Notes under the pieces: generated by a model
The model's database searches: none
What the model saw: the letters and a program-made list of their open reading frames with translations, nothing else
Told to the model about the DNA's origin: nothing
Assembly (NCBI GenBank): GCA_034189035.1
Contig: JAXHVA010000010.1
Location: 1 to 64,000 of the forward strand
Direction: 5' to 3'
Origin: JAUXFK01 sp034189035
GTDB lineage: Bacteria; Desulfobacterota; UBA8473
Length of the DNA stretch: 64,000 nt
Position numbers and translations under genes: made by a program
Shown here: positions 1 to 8,868 of the stretch, piece after piece
Layout: every line of letters begins with the position of its first letter
Numbering within the stretch: position 1 is the stretch's first letter

Positions 1-347
1 GCATTGGCGATGGCCTACTGGAGACGAAAACCTTCTCCTGGCCTCATGCACCATTCTGATAGGGGGAGTCAGTATGCTTGCGAAAGGTACAAAAACAGCG
101 TAAACAATATCAGGTGATTCCCAGTATGAGCCTCAAGGGTAATTGCTGGGACAACGCCTCACAGAGCGATTTTTCAGAAGCCTGAAATTTGAACGTCTTG
201 GATATTGCCGCTTTGTATCCAGAAAAACAGCTAAAGCCAAAGTGATAGACTACATCACCTTTTTATAATGCTGACCGACTCCATTCGGCTCCAGGATATA
301 TGAGTCCTATGGATTATGAAAAAATCCAATCCTTAAATGCTGCTTAA
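1..347 (+). pseudogene. Decayed 3' end of an IS3-family transposase (OrfB, DDE integrase core)
   Basis: Translating frame 1 gives ALAMAYWRRKPSPGLMHHSD followed by RGSQYA, the region around the second catalytic Asp of IS3-family OrfB. The reading then jumps frame. GNCWDNA appears from about base 111 in frame 3, RFFRSLKFERLG further on in another frame, and FYNADRLHSAPGYMSP in a third frame, ending at a stop at 345-347. At least three frameshifts are needed to read it through, so it cannot make a transposase. The 5' part lies outside the window. The gene is a mobile-element relic next to the glycan cluster and its only clear transposon trace. The family call is firm; the subgroup is not determined. 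Confidence 0.85.
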
Positions 348-348
348 T

Positions 349-377
349 AAGGTGTCCGTTTTTACTTGACCACTACA
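349..377 (+). mobile_element. Probable right terminal inverted repeat of the IS3-family relic
   Basis: Just after the transposase stop the sequence reads AAGGTGTCCG, a T run, then ACTTGACCACTACA. This GTGTCC...TTGACCA arrangement, a few bases past the OrfB stop, is typical of the right end of many IS3-family elements. The matching left end is outside the window, so the repeat cannot be confirmed by pairing, and no target duplication can be checked. Confidence 0.45.
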
Positions 378-518
378 TAATCACACATAGGACAACCAAT
401 TCATCTCTTAAACACAACGCTTGATGATATCTTGTGTCCACCACAGCTAAGCCACATAAGCTTGCAATTCGCTAATTTTTACGGTAAGATACATTCTGGT
501 GTAAATTTAGTATAGCTA

Positions 519-549
519 TTGACAATACATAATATACAGTAGGGATAAT
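519..549 (+). promoter_or_regulatory. Candidate promoter and ribosome-binding region of the + strand flippase gene
   Basis: A consensus -35 hexamer TTGACA lies at 519-524. The best -10 candidate, GATAAT at 544-549, is 19 bp away, which is longer than ideal and almost touches the ATG at 553. AGTAGGG at 538-544 could be the ribosome-binding site. The two readings conflict, since a -10 there would leave no leader, so the promoter may lie further upstream. This is a weak call based on sequence matches only. Confidence 0.25.
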
Positions 550-552
550 TAA

Positions 553-2007
553 ATGTTTGAGGATATCAGGATACTGTGGAAGAATACATTTCTCTACGGT
601 ATCGGCTACGGATTTACACAACTGGGCAATTTTCTTCTCCTTCCCCTCTTTGCAAGATATTTGACAATAGAGGAATTCGGTATTATGGCTTTATTGTTGG
701 TTTTTTGTTCAATTGTAGGAATTGTTCAAGAGCTTGGAATCAGGATCGCTCTTACCCGTTTCTACTTTGACTTTAAAGAGGAACGGCTGAAAAGAGATAT
801 TATTGGCACATCATTAATCATGATGCATTTATCGTCTGTTCTTATTTTAGCTATTCTCCTACCGGCAAGTGAATTCCTTTCGTATGTTGTTTTAGAAACA
901 AAAGAATACGGACATCTATTCATTCTAGCCATTTTATCGCTCTATTTCGATGCATTTTTTAACTTTCATCTCACTTTTTTGCGAATCAAGGATAGACCAA
1001 GACAATTCATTGTACAATCACTATTCAAGATGTTTCTTTTTTTATCTGTAACCTTTTTTCTCGTTGTCAGTAAGACACGAGCGCTGGCAGGAGTCTTCGA
1101 AGCACGATTGATTGTAGCATTGGCTACCTTTCTAGTGTCTCACATCCTTATATTAAAAGAGACACCTATACGTTTCAATAAGTATTTTGTTTGTGATCTT
1201 CTCAAGTTTGGTTTGCCCTTTGTTCCAGCAAATATCTTGTCGTTCATTTTGACATCCAGTGACCGGTATCTTCTTAGATTATTCGGTTCCTTACAAGAAG
1301 TCGGGCTTTATGCAATGGGTTATAAAGTAGGAACGATCGTTAACATACTCATTGCTCAGCCATTCAATTTAGCATGGCCACAGCAGATTAAACCAATATC
1401 TGAAAAAAGTGATGGAGATAAGATATTCACCAAAGTACTCACATACTATTTTTTTGTGTCTGGTTTTGTGGTATTAGTGCTGTTGATTTTTTTAGATGAG
1501 ATCTTTGCTATATTGTTAAATCCAGAATTTGAAGCATCAAAAGGTATCGTCTTTTTAATATGCATTTCTTATTTGCTTAATGGTAGTTATAATATCCTTA
1601 TAGTTGGTCTTTTTCTTAACAAGAAAACAAAGTATCAGCCCATTATTTATGGTATAGCTGCAATACTGAATCTCTGCCTGAATTTATTCTTTATCCCCAA
1701 GTATGGGATGTATGGTGCTGCGTTTACTACACTTCTTTGCTATGCTCTTATCCCAATATTAACTCACTTATTCGCAAAAAAATATTACCATTTTCGAGTT
1801 GAATACTTACGTATTTTAGTTTTTTTCTTATCTATATTTGTGGTATACTTGCTTGGAAAGTCCATAGATTTTGACAGCATTGTATATACTATTTTACTGA
1901 AAAGCAGTATTCTTGTCTTATTTACCACAATTTCATGCTTTTCATTCTCATTAAAGGCAAAAAAGAAATTGAAGGCATGGTTTGTCTCCTGGAGGAACAA
2001 CGTATAA
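553..2007 (+). CDS. Wzx-type polysaccharide flippase (MATE/MOP superfamily membrane protein)
   Basis: This 484-residue, very hydrophobic protein has about 12-14 predicted membrane segments and the length of the Wzx/RfbX family. Family members flip undecaprenyl-pyrophosphate-linked oligosaccharides from the cytoplasmic to the periplasmic face of the inner membrane. The N-terminus (LWKNTFLYGIGYGFTQLGNF) and the later GAAFTTLLCYALIPI stretch are typical of the family. It is the only intact gene on the + strand and is convergent with the rest of the cluster, so it has its own promoter. It lies directly after an IS relic and could have been separated from its original operon. A second flippase of similar size is at 62290-63750; the substrate of each is unknown. 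The ATG follows a weak GGG-type ribosome site. Confidence 0.88.
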   Translation: MFEDIRILWKNTFLYGIGYGFTQLGNFLLLPLFARYLTIEEFGIMALLLVFCSIVGIVQELGIRIALTRFYFDFKEERLKRDIIGTSLIMMHLSSVLILAILLPASEFLSYVVLETKEYGHLFILAILSLYFDAFFNFHLTFLRIKDRPRQFIVQSLFKMFLFLSVTFFLVVSKTRALAGVFEARLIVALATFLVSHILILKETPIRFNKYFVCDLLKFGLPFVPANILSFILTSSDRYLLRLFGSLQEVGLYAMGYKVGTIVNILIAQPFNLAWPQQIKPISEKSDGDKIFTKVLTYYFFVSGFVVLVLLIFLDEIFAILLNPEFEASKGIVFLICISYLLNGSYNILIVGLFLNKKTKYQPIIYGIAAILNLCLNLFFIPKYGMYGAAFTTLLCYALIPILTHLFAKKYYHFRVEYLRILVFFLSIFVVYLLGKSIDFDSIVYTILLKSSILVLFTTISCFSFSLKAKKKLKAWFVSWRNNV

Positions 2008-2359
2008 CTGTGTTACTATGCAATACTTTTGTTTCTTCTTGGTATAGTTTATGCTGAATAATTGCCAAAGAGAATTCAGTTTAAAACAAAAAAGTACATA
2101 TATATATGTACTTTTACTTAAAAAAGACGAAAAAGTGCATAATTTTGGTTATTTTATCAAAATTCACATAGTAAAATTTTGTCGATCTACTTAAAGATGA
2201 TGGCACTGCCTTCGTCATTCAGAGAACTTATCAGATGTAATCGAATAAATAAAAGTCCTCTTTCATCGTATAAAGAGCAGAAAAGATCGATGAGACCGCT
2301 TAAAATTCATTTATAAGTTCTCATAATATCTTCTACACTATAATTTCTAAATCTACAAA
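2008..2359. other. Convergent intergenic region without a gene
   Basis: These 352 bases separate the + strand flippase from the first minus-strand gene. I see no open frame with coding character. The only clear structure is a perfect palindrome at 2090-2115, listed separately. The rest is AT-rich, including an AAAATTTT-rich stretch around 2140-2180, and carries no recognisable RNA gene. Confidence 0.6.
2090..2115. terminator. Perfect 26-bp palindrome, probable bidirectional terminator
   Basis: AAAAGTACATATA is followed directly by its exact reverse complement TATATGTACTTTT. The transcript in either direction can form a hairpin with flanking A and U runs. It lies between two converging genes, where a bidirectional terminator is expected. 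The stem is almost entirely A-T, so as a classical Rho-independent terminator it would be weak. A protein-binding palindrome is the alternative. Confidence 0.5.
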
Positions 2360-3424
2360 CTACTTTTCGATGAGTGTAGCATAAAGTTCTTTTATTTTGC
2401 TCAGGTTATCTAAATCACTTGCTTTTGTTTCGTTTTTTTTCCTGTTTAGCTGAATCACGTAACGTATCTTGGCAACCATATCATCTAAATCGCCAGGTAT
2501 GAATACAGAAACTGAAGATGGCCTATACTCTGTCTCACTTGCTACAACCGGCACTTGCAATGCCAACGCCTCTCTAACTGAAATAGCATCACCATCGTAT
2601 AATGTGGGCCTAAGAAAGACCGAAGACCTCTTTATTATCGACAGACAATCTGCATGGTTCATATCACCACACATAAGTACATCTCTATTCAATGAATTCT
2701 GGTCAACTAAAATTTCGTATTTTTGTGAATTCCTCTTGCCTCCTATAATTATTAACCCAATATTTCTATAATATTCCTTGAGTCTCTTCGTTCCTAAAAT
2801 AGCAAGATCGAATCCATATACTGGTTCGTAAAAGCCCACGCAAGTTATAACAGGTGAGTGGAAATGAAAAAAAGACTCTATTTCGCTTGGAAGATCATTC
2901 TCTGAGAAATTGATGCTGAATGCTGGGATTAGTACTAGTTTATGATAGTCTGTCCACTTCGACAGGGCATCCCTTATCACATTGTTAACACATATCACAT
3001 TATCTATTCTTCTTAGAATTAATTTGATTATATATTGCTGATAAGTGCTGATATTTCTTAATTTTGATTCTATACCGCCAGAATGGACTGTTAATACCCA
3101 TCTGAAATGTTTTGCTAGGGAAGCTGCAAAGACAGGGATCAGTTTTCCAAAATCATTTATGTTAGACAGATGCAAATGTAAAAGGTGCATACTATTGTCA
3201 AACAAAACGGCCCTTAACAGTTCCTTCGAACTGTTTACAATATCAACATTACTATGTTGTGTAGTTTTATCAGGCCCAGTGTTAAGAACTCTTACAGTGA
3301 ATCGGGTTTGTCTTATATACGAAAAAAGTTGCCGGATGTGTATTGACTGTCCTCCATGTGGAGGAGGATATGACCCAACTAATAATATGTCGACATCCTT
3401 TTTACTCTCTCTTAAGTTGCCCAC
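2360..3424 (-). CDS. GT4-family glycosyltransferase
   Basis: The 354-residue protein opens with DILLVGSYPPPHGGQSIH (about residues 12-29), the glycine-rich acceptor-side loop of GT4 retaining glycosyltransferases (GT-B fold). VLTVHSGGI follows in the N-terminal domain. The C-terminal domain has the CVGFYEPVYGFDLAI region and, near residue 280, LRPTLYDGDAISVREALAL with the paired glutamates of the EX7E nucleotide-sugar site. It has no membrane segments and probably acts at the cytoplasmic face on a lipid-linked acceptor. It is the last gene of the minus-strand array, 112 bp from its upstream neighbour. Donor and acceptor sugars cannot be read from the sequence. Confidence 0.85.
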   Translation of the reverse strand: MGNLRESKKDVDILLVGSYPPPHGGQSIHIRQLFSYIRQTRFTVRVLNTGPDKTTQHSNVDIVNSSKELLRAVLFDNSMHLLHLHLSNINDFGKLIPVFAASLAKHFRWVLTVHSGGIESKLRNISTYQQYIIKLILRRIDNVICVNNVIRDALSKWTDYHKLVLIPAFSINFSENDLPSEIESFFHFHSPVITCVGFYEPVYGFDLAILGTKRLKEYYRNIGLIIIGGKRNSQKYEILVDQNSLNRDVLMCGDMNHADCLSIIKRSSVFLRPTLYDGDAISVREALALQVPVVASETEYRPSSVSVFIPGDLDDMVAKIRYVIQLNRKKNETKASDLDNLSKIKELYATLIEK

Positions 3425-3536
3425 GTCTCACTCCTGAACATAAAAATAAGCCTATAATATACTTTAGCTTTATCAATCTCAGCCATTATTTCAACGCTAA
3501 AAAAGACATTTAACAGTTCTGGTTGTTTCTATTATG

Positions 3537-5228
3537 CTATAAAAGTCTGTCAATCATCATAGCAGCATCTAATCTGAACGAAACAAAATCAAAAGCCTTC
3601 CATTTATTCCAATCTAATATAAAACCATTTTCGTCCAACATCACACTATTTGAAACATTTTTCAAGAATTCCTCCGCCATTATACGAGATGTATTTTCCT
3701 TGGGTTTTTTGTATAAAAGCCTCTGAATTAATCTGAGATATTTTAAATCGTCAATACCCTCACGAACTACCTCCCACTGAACAGTGCGTCTACCTGGGTA
3801 AGTCCATGACGCAAGGCCTCTGGCTCCTACCTTCCACCCCCAAAGTCCAAAGAAAATGCGCGCGACATAACGATTTTTTCCCATTGTCGCTTCATTGTTA
3901 TAGAACCACACTTCGTGGCCTCGTTTCTCAGAGTCTGCCATCTCAGCAAATAGGTTTGTAATGCCCTGTGGGTAACCATAACCATATATACGGATCGGAC
4001 AATAAGGTCTAATCTCGTACCATTGTTTTCTCAACTCATCAGGTATTGCGACAAAAGGTTGTTTATTGTGTCTGTCATCAAGTAGTTCCGTCAATGTCGT
4101 TGCTCCTCGAGCTCCTAATTCATTCACGGTTTTAAGAGTTTTTCCTAAGATATCCATACGCAGATTAAGGATACTTGGTTCAGTACATGTGCCGGGTTCG
4201 TCCACTGTAATGAATATAAGCTCCGGCCATTTCTTTTTTCTCTCAAACGCTTTGACCGTTGTAATGATTTCTTTCAGGTTTGAGATGTCCCGGGTTTCAT
4301 CCCAATTGTCACATTTACCATCATAGTGAGCATATCGCTTGCCTCCCTTTGCGCCATTTATTAGGGCACTCATATACCACAAAACAGGGCCTTTTAAGCC
4401 TGTCTTTGTAGCCAAGTCAATTTCGGCTTTTAACCCATCTATATTCCCTTTCCGATACGGCCAGTCAGAACATTTTGGGCTGAGACTGGTCATTCCATGA
4501 GCCCTTAGCTCTTTGTAAAAAGACAAGACCTGGGGCGCCAATAATTCATATTTTTCGGGTTTGAAGTACTGGCCAAATGGGGAAACCGTATAAAGCATGG
4601 AAAATTGTACATCTAAAGGACATTCGAGTCTTTGCGGTATTACATTCAAATGAATTGGAACATCGACTGAATCGGAGCCTTTTTGAGTGAGTGTCAATGT
4701 CCCTTCATATATACCTGGGTTTGCGTCTTCAGGTACATGAACTGTCATCCAAAATCTGACTAAGCCCTGTATTTCGCCGATTTCCTCTTCATCTCTAACC
4801 GGGTTAAGGATCCAGTCTTGTATTCCATATGAGGCATTTCCTATCTTCAAACGGTGGATCTCTATGCGATCTTCTCCTAACTCACTACCGGTGTCGCGGT
4901 TTCTTATTGGGCTTGATAGTTCAATAGAAAGTTTTTTACAGCCTTCTCTACAAAAGACCGAAAAGGTAAAAGGCTGATACTCCCCTTTTAAGGCAATCAT
5001 CTCTATACGTCCTAGCCTTTTCCAGTTTCGATGCGGCTTTGAAAGGGAAATTTCTTCCATTATTCCATGGGAGAAGATACCTATCCGTTCAGCCGATCCC
5101 TGATCAAAATCACTACAACTCGATAGGCTTATTGAAAAAGAAATTATGAGTAGGAAAGCGATAGTCTTCAAAAGATATGTGAAAGGACTCTTTATAAATG
5201 GTCGAACATTTTTATAAATCAGGATCAT
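3537..5228 (-). CDS. DUF4091 (glycoside-hydrolase-like) lipoprotein
   Basis: The 563-residue protein starts with a long basic-hydrophobic leader ending in a lipobox (SISLSSC, Cys about residue 38), so it should be an outer- or inner-membrane lipoprotein. A beta-rich N-terminal domain (QPFTFSVFCREGCKKLSIEL) is followed by a TIM-barrel-like region with LIFITVDEPGT, and by the C-terminal DUF4091 signature GLWGWKVGARGLASWTYPGR, then REGIDDLKYL. DUF4091 proteins are thought to be glycan-active enzymes, but their substrate is mostly unknown. It may trim or remodel the glycan after export. I chose the ATG at 5228 over an upstream TTG at 5261; GGAG abuts the ATG, so the start is uncertain. A 10-bp inverted repeat overlaps the upstream region. 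Confidence 0.8.
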   Translation of the reverse strand: MILIYKNVRPFIKSPFTYLLKTIAFLLIISFSISLSSCSDFDQGSAERIGIFSHGIMEEISLSKPHRNWKRLGRIEMIALKGEYQPFTFSVFCREGCKKLSIELSSPIRNRDTGSELGEDRIEIHRLKIGNASYGIQDWILNPVRDEEEIGEIQGLVRFWMTVHVPEDANPGIYEGTLTLTQKGSDSVDVPIHLNVIPQRLECPLDVQFSMLYTVSPFGQYFKPEKYELLAPQVLSFYKELRAHGMTSLSPKCSDWPYRKGNIDGLKAEIDLATKTGLKGPVLWYMSALINGAKGGKRYAHYDGKCDNWDETRDISNLKEIITTVKAFERKKKWPELIFITVDEPGTCTEPSILNLRMDILGKTLKTVNELGARGATTLTELLDDRHNKQPFVAIPDELRKQWYEIRPYCPIRIYGYGYPQGITNLFAEMADSEKRGHEVWFYNNEATMGKNRYVARIFFGLWGWKVGARGLASWTYPGRRTVQWEVVREGIDDLKYLRLIQRLLYKKPKENTSRIMAEEFLKNVSNSVMLDENGFILDWNKWKAFDFVSFRLDAAMMIDRLL

Positions 5229-5253
5229 CTCCAAATTAATTGATGGATTATGA

Positions 5254-5311
5254 GGATTCAAGGAGTCAGGGGTTCGAGTGAAATGCTAAAAAAACTTGCC
5301 CCCTTGAATCC
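5254..5311. repeat. Inverted repeat with GGATTCAAGG / CCTTGAATCC arms
   Basis: GGATTCAAGG at 5254-5263 pairs exactly with CCTTGAATCC at 5302-5311, around a 38-bp centre rich in short G and C runs. It sits between the DUF4091 gene and the deacetylase-like gene. It could be a small intergenic palindromic element of the REP/MITE kind or a weak hairpin in the transcript. Only one copy is present in this window, so a repeat family is not shown. Confidence 0.45.
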
Positions 5312-5374
5312 TTTTCACCACCTTTATGGGGGAGAAAAAGCATAAATCATTTTTGGTGAAGTGAAGAAGTGTTT

Positions 5375-6598
5375 TTAAATTATACGATACGTTCCATTTT
5401 GTACTGGGATATTTACATAAAACGAATCCTCTTTATGATCAAGGCAAGAAATGTTATCCAATTCATTCCCATCAGGCAATAAAATATTAACCGACTCAGA
5501 ATCACTCTTACAACCCAAAGATCGACGATCCAAGATCAGCGTCAAAATCGGAGAAGGGACATGTCCAGTATATCTTATTTTAAAGCTGTCCTTTTTGATA
5601 TCATAAATGGTTGTAAATGAGAACGCAATGAAATATTCTGCTATCTCTGTACCTGTTGCATACCATACATTTTTTTTTCTTAGGTAATTAAAAAGACGCC
5701 TTAATTCATTAATATCCTCTATAACATTAGGGGCCTGAATAAGTCCGTCAGGTCTGATAGGTGCAATATGTTCTTCAATAGAAACCATCTGTTTTTTTCT
5801 TAGAAGCGTATCAATCTGTTTCTTGTTCCAGTAGAAGCCATGAACTGTTGAGGGGAGTGCCACCACAAGGTTTTTTCCAAAAAGCTGTGGTTCATAATAG
5901 CTGTCGCGTATTATATTTCGGACATCTCTTGGCATCCAATCCCTGCACCACCACAAAAAATTACTTCGATCAATTGATTCATCAGCAAACTCATTGTATT
6001 GCCAACCTCCATATTTTCCTCCATTCGGATATTTACCAAAAACGTTTTTAAATATTTCTTTTCCTTTCCTTATCTGTTCGCATGCCTCACCCACTGATCC
6101 AAAACTTTTCCACTCCTGTACAAAATTTTCTATTGTTTCCCTTGGATTACCATGGTTGTATCCATGATAAGCAACTTCAAATCTTTCATTGTTGTTTAAT
6201 TTTCTGAAAAACGACTTTGTTTCACTATTGAAGTTAAGTGGTTCTGCAAAAGTAAAGGGACTATGGTAAGTGAATTGATTCATCTTTCCCACTATAGAAA
6301 AAAAAGTGACCTTTACTTCTGAAAAATCATATAACAGGTTTTTCGACAGAAAAGAAAATGTTGATTCATCCTTATCGAGCCCACCTCCCCAGTCTCCTCC
6401 TCTATCCCACACTTTACTACTATTTCTACTGTACCAAGCGTTTGTCAAGTCATCAATCATAAGCATTACTGGACTATCAGCATTATTTAACCATTTGGTC
6501 TTTTCGATAATTAGTCTTTTGGGCTCATCTTGTAAATGTGTAAATACCTTTCTAAATTGGCTGTATTTTTTTTTGATCTTGTCAGATAGGGCCTTCAT
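5375..6598 (-). CDS. Polysaccharide-deacetylase-fold protein with C-terminal beta domain
   Basis: The 407-residue protein shows the core of a NodB-like metal-dependent deacetylase. VMLMIDDL (Asp49/Asp50) gives the catalytic/metal aspartates and EVAYHGYNHGN (His145, His149) the metal-binding H-x3-H. A later IAPIRPDGLIQAP strand fits the barrel. From about residue 330 a separate beta-strand-rich tail (TGHVPSPILTLILDR...) resembles a small beta-sandwich. No signal peptide is evident, so a cytoplasmic location is possible, unusual for a glycan deacetylase. The ATG follows AGAGAT. It lies between the DUF4091 lipoprotein and the formyltransferase, consistent with a role in modifying amino sugars. 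The substrate is unknown and true deacetylase activity is inferred. Confidence 0.65.
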   Translation of the reverse strand: MKALSDKIKKKYSQFRKVFTHLQDEPKRLIIEKTKWLNNADSPVMLMIDDLTNAWYSRNSSKVWDRGGDWGGGLDKDESTFSFLSKNLLYDFSEVKVTFFSIVGKMNQFTYHSPFTFAEPLNFNSETKSFFRKLNNNERFEVAYHGYNHGNPRETIENFVQEWKSFGSVGEACEQIRKGKEIFKNVFGKYPNGGKYGGWQYNEFADESIDRSNFLWWCRDWMPRDVRNIIRDSYYEPQLFGKNLVVALPSTVHGFYWNKKQIDTLLRKKQMVSIEEHIAPIRPDGLIQAPNVIEDINELRRLFNYLRKKNVWYATGTEIAEYFIAFSFTTIYDIKKDSFKIRYTGHVPSPILTLILDRRSLGCKSDSESVNILLPDGNELDNISCLDHKEDSFYVNIPVQNGTYRII

Positions 6599-6702
6599 AA
6601 TATCTCTTGAACTTTTCGATGATTCCCCTTTTGGATTTCTTTTCGAGATGTGTATATGCCTTTCTTAATTGGTTATGTTCTTCTAAAAATTTATATTACT
6701 TA

Positions 6703-7506
6703 CTAACACAACCTTTTTTTAAGCTTGCTAAACTGCCATTTAAAAATGAGATATTGCCATATACCAAGATCCATATGGTAATACGCTTTACCTCCTCGGA
6801 TATCCTTTTTAATCCTCTTTACTCTACTTCTTTCAATATCGTCAATTGCCTTTATCATTAAAACCGCACCGGCTTTGATACACTTGCAACGCAAAGTTGC
6901 TAGATTATCATTTTTCTTTATCGTTACTGCCTCTTGATATATGATATCCCCGGTATCTATCCCTTCATCAACAAAATGGATGGTAACCCCAACTTTATCT
7001 GGCTCATTATTATATAAGGCCCAAAAAATTGGTTCTGCACTTCTATATTCTGGAGTAATCCCACAATGGATATTTATTGTTCCTCTTTTAGACAGTTGAA
7101 AGACTTCAGGTTTTAGGATTGTTGTTCCACAAACTGCAATGATATCAGGATTGTATTTAGATATGAAGTCAATGCATTTCGATTCATTTATGTTTTCCAC
7201 CCCCATTGTAGGAACTTGTTTCGTATAAGCCAAATCTAAAACTTCCGGAAACAAGGCTTGTCTTATGATCTCCCTATTTTTTCTATCAAGGAAGTAAGAT
7301 CGATACTTATTGTATATAAGTTTGTTCATGGTTTTAACAAGACCAAATTTTTTAATTAGACCTTTTCGAACCGCCATCTTTTCCTTATATGATGATAGCA
7401 AAGGTGTTCTTTCAATCACCTTTGCTATCACGTCTTTTCTATCTGTAAGGTAATTTACTAGATAAATATTTGCAGTGGTATATGATGTCAATATAACTAC
7501 TTTCAT
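6703..7506 (-). CDS. Formyltransferase-family protein (probable sugar N-formyltransferase)
   Basis: The 267-residue protein has the formyl-transferase core of the Fmt/ArnA/PurN family, which uses N10-formyltetrahydrofolate. NIHCGITPEYRSAEPIFWAL carries the catalytic Asn145 and His147, and GVTIHFVDEGIDTGDIIY carries Asp184, completing the N-H-D triad. It lacks the C-terminal tRNA-binding domain of methionyl-tRNA formyltransferase and sits in a glycan cluster, so a nucleotide-amino-sugar substrate is likely. The frame is open upstream to 7671, but the ATG at 7506 starts the domain and overlaps the upstream ligase stop as ATGA, so translational coupling is expected. No sugar aminotransferase gene is visible in the window, so its amino-sugar substrate would have to come from elsewhere. 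Confidence 0.82.
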   Translation of the reverse strand: MKVVILTSYTTANIYLVNYLTDRKDVIAKVIERTPLLSSYKEKMAVRKGLIKKFGLVKTMNKLIYNKYRSYFLDRKNREIIRQALFPEVLDLAYTKQVPTMGVENINESKCIDFISKYNPDIIAVCGTTILKPEVFQLSKRGTINIHCGITPEYRSAEPIFWALYNNEPDKVGVTIHFVDEGIDTGDIIYQEAVTIKKNDNLATLRCKCIKAGAVLMIKAIDDIERSRVKRIKKDIRGGKAYYHMDLGIWQYLIFKWQFSKLKKRLC

Positions 7507-8867
7507 ATATGGCTCCGTTCTGTTTCTATACTTATAAGTGAAAATACAATTCCAAAGCAGATCCAATACGAGGATACAATGCTTGGCACAAACATATGCA
7601 TGTCTGTAATCAGACTGGTTAAAAAACCGATCATACCTGCAACAAATCCTATTAAATAGAAAGACGTCCATTGTTCTTTTTCCGTAAGTATTTTCGAGAC
7701 GCTTTTTTTTGTTAGCAAAATATTTAACAAAATAAATATTACAAGAGCAGGGATGCCTGAATATACTGCTATTTGAAGGTAAGAATTATGTGGGTTATCC
7801 AATGGCCATATGGAATATTCTTCAACAAAACCTGCCTGTATCATAGATTTTATATATTTTATTTCCCCTAATCCAATACCAAAGTATGGGGAATCTGCAA
7901 TAACTTTTAGGGTATATATCCATACGGTCTTTCTTGATCGTGTTTCTTCATTTGCTTCAGCCTCCAACATACTAAAACGCTGAATGGAATGTTCAAAAAA
8001 ACCGGGCATGAAAGCATATAAAAGGATCAATAATAAGACCAACGACCCCACTTTTTTAAAAAGAGAGTAGTTCCTTGAGGGTATGAGAATAAACACTATT
8101 AGCGAAATACAAAAACTTAACAGAGGTCCTCTTGACTGGGTTTCAATAAGAGCGAAAACAAGTGCAAGGACTCCAAGCCAGCAATAGATTCTTTTCCAAT
8201 TGGTTTTTTCAGTTAATGCTTGTATAAAGATAATGGGAAAGAATAAAACGGCAAATGCACCCATATAGTTGGGATTGAGAAAGAAACTCCCGAATCGTCC
8301 ATGTCTCCTCCCACCCCAATATGTTTTTTCATTAAGTGTGTCGCTTTTCAAAAGCCATCGATCAAAAAAAACATCCCAGAAGGTAAAAAGCGCAATAATA
8401 ATAATTAAAGTCATGAGATAAAACAAGAATCTTCTGTAATCCTCCTTATTCTGAAAGCCTCTATATGCCACTAAAAATGCTACAATTTGAGGTACTATAT
8501 ATCTCCTGAATTCAAATATTCCTAATTTTAGGGTATCACCTCTCAATCCTGCATAGAAAAAAAATACAAAATACAGAAATAGCAGTAATATAAAAAAAAC
8601 ATGACTTCTTCGTGTTAGGTTTTTAGAAGGATTGTTCAAAATCAAAAAGAATGCACAGACCTCAGAATACCGAATGCTTCCTTTTTCCAATCCAGGGATA
8701 TAAATACCTGTATTAAAGAAACTATCTACAATAATAACAATACCTAAATATAAAACAAGACCGACTGCTCTGTCCTTTTTGAAAATAGTCCTGTAACTTC
8801 CCCACAGCAACAGAAGTATAAGTGCAAGTTTGATGAATATCTCGAAATGTATAAGTATTCGCAGCAT
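7503..8867 (-). CDS. O-antigen ligase / Wzy-type polymerase family membrane protein
   Basis: This 454-residue protein has about 11-12 hydrophobic segments and the Wzy_C/O-antigen-ligase core. ALIETQSRGPLLSF lies in the middle membrane region, and the large periplasmic loop near residues 330-370 contains GIGLGEIKY and PLDNPHNSYLQI, whose His is the conserved catalytic residue of WaaL/Wzy enzymes. Members either polymerise repeat units or ligate the finished chain to lipid A-core or a protein. The sequence alone does not separate the two. It is the only member seen here. It overlaps the downstream formyltransferase by 4 bp and starts 1 bp after the upstream radical SAM stop, so these form one operon. 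Confidence 0.88.
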   Translation of the reverse strand: MLRILIHFEIFIKLALILLLLWGSYRTIFKKDRAVGLVLYLGIVIIVDSFFNTGIYIPGLEKGSIRYSEVCAFFLILNNPSKNLTRRSHVFFILLLFLYFVFFFYAGLRGDTLKLGIFEFRRYIVPQIVAFLVAYRGFQNKEDYRRFLFYLMTLIIIIALFTFWDVFFDRWLLKSDTLNEKTYWGGRRHGRFGSFFLNPNYMGAFAVLFFPIIFIQALTEKTNWKRIYCWLGVLALVFALIETQSRGPLLSFCISLIVFILIPSRNYSLFKKVGSLVLLLILLYAFMPGFFEHSIQRFSMLEAEANEETRSRKTVWIYTLKVIADSPYFGIGLGEIKYIKSMIQAGFVEEYSIWPLDNPHNSYLQIAVYSGIPALVIFILLNILLTKKSVSKILTEKEQWTSFYLIGFVAGMIGFLTSLITDMHMFVPSIVSSYWICFGIVFSLISIETERSHI

Positions 8868-8868
8868 T

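Noticed and set aside
7507..7671. Upstream extension of the formyltransferase frame by 55 codons.
   Set aside because: It lies entirely inside the ligase coding region, its residues are atypical of the family, and the ATG at 7506 overlaps the ligase stop in the usual coupled arrangement.
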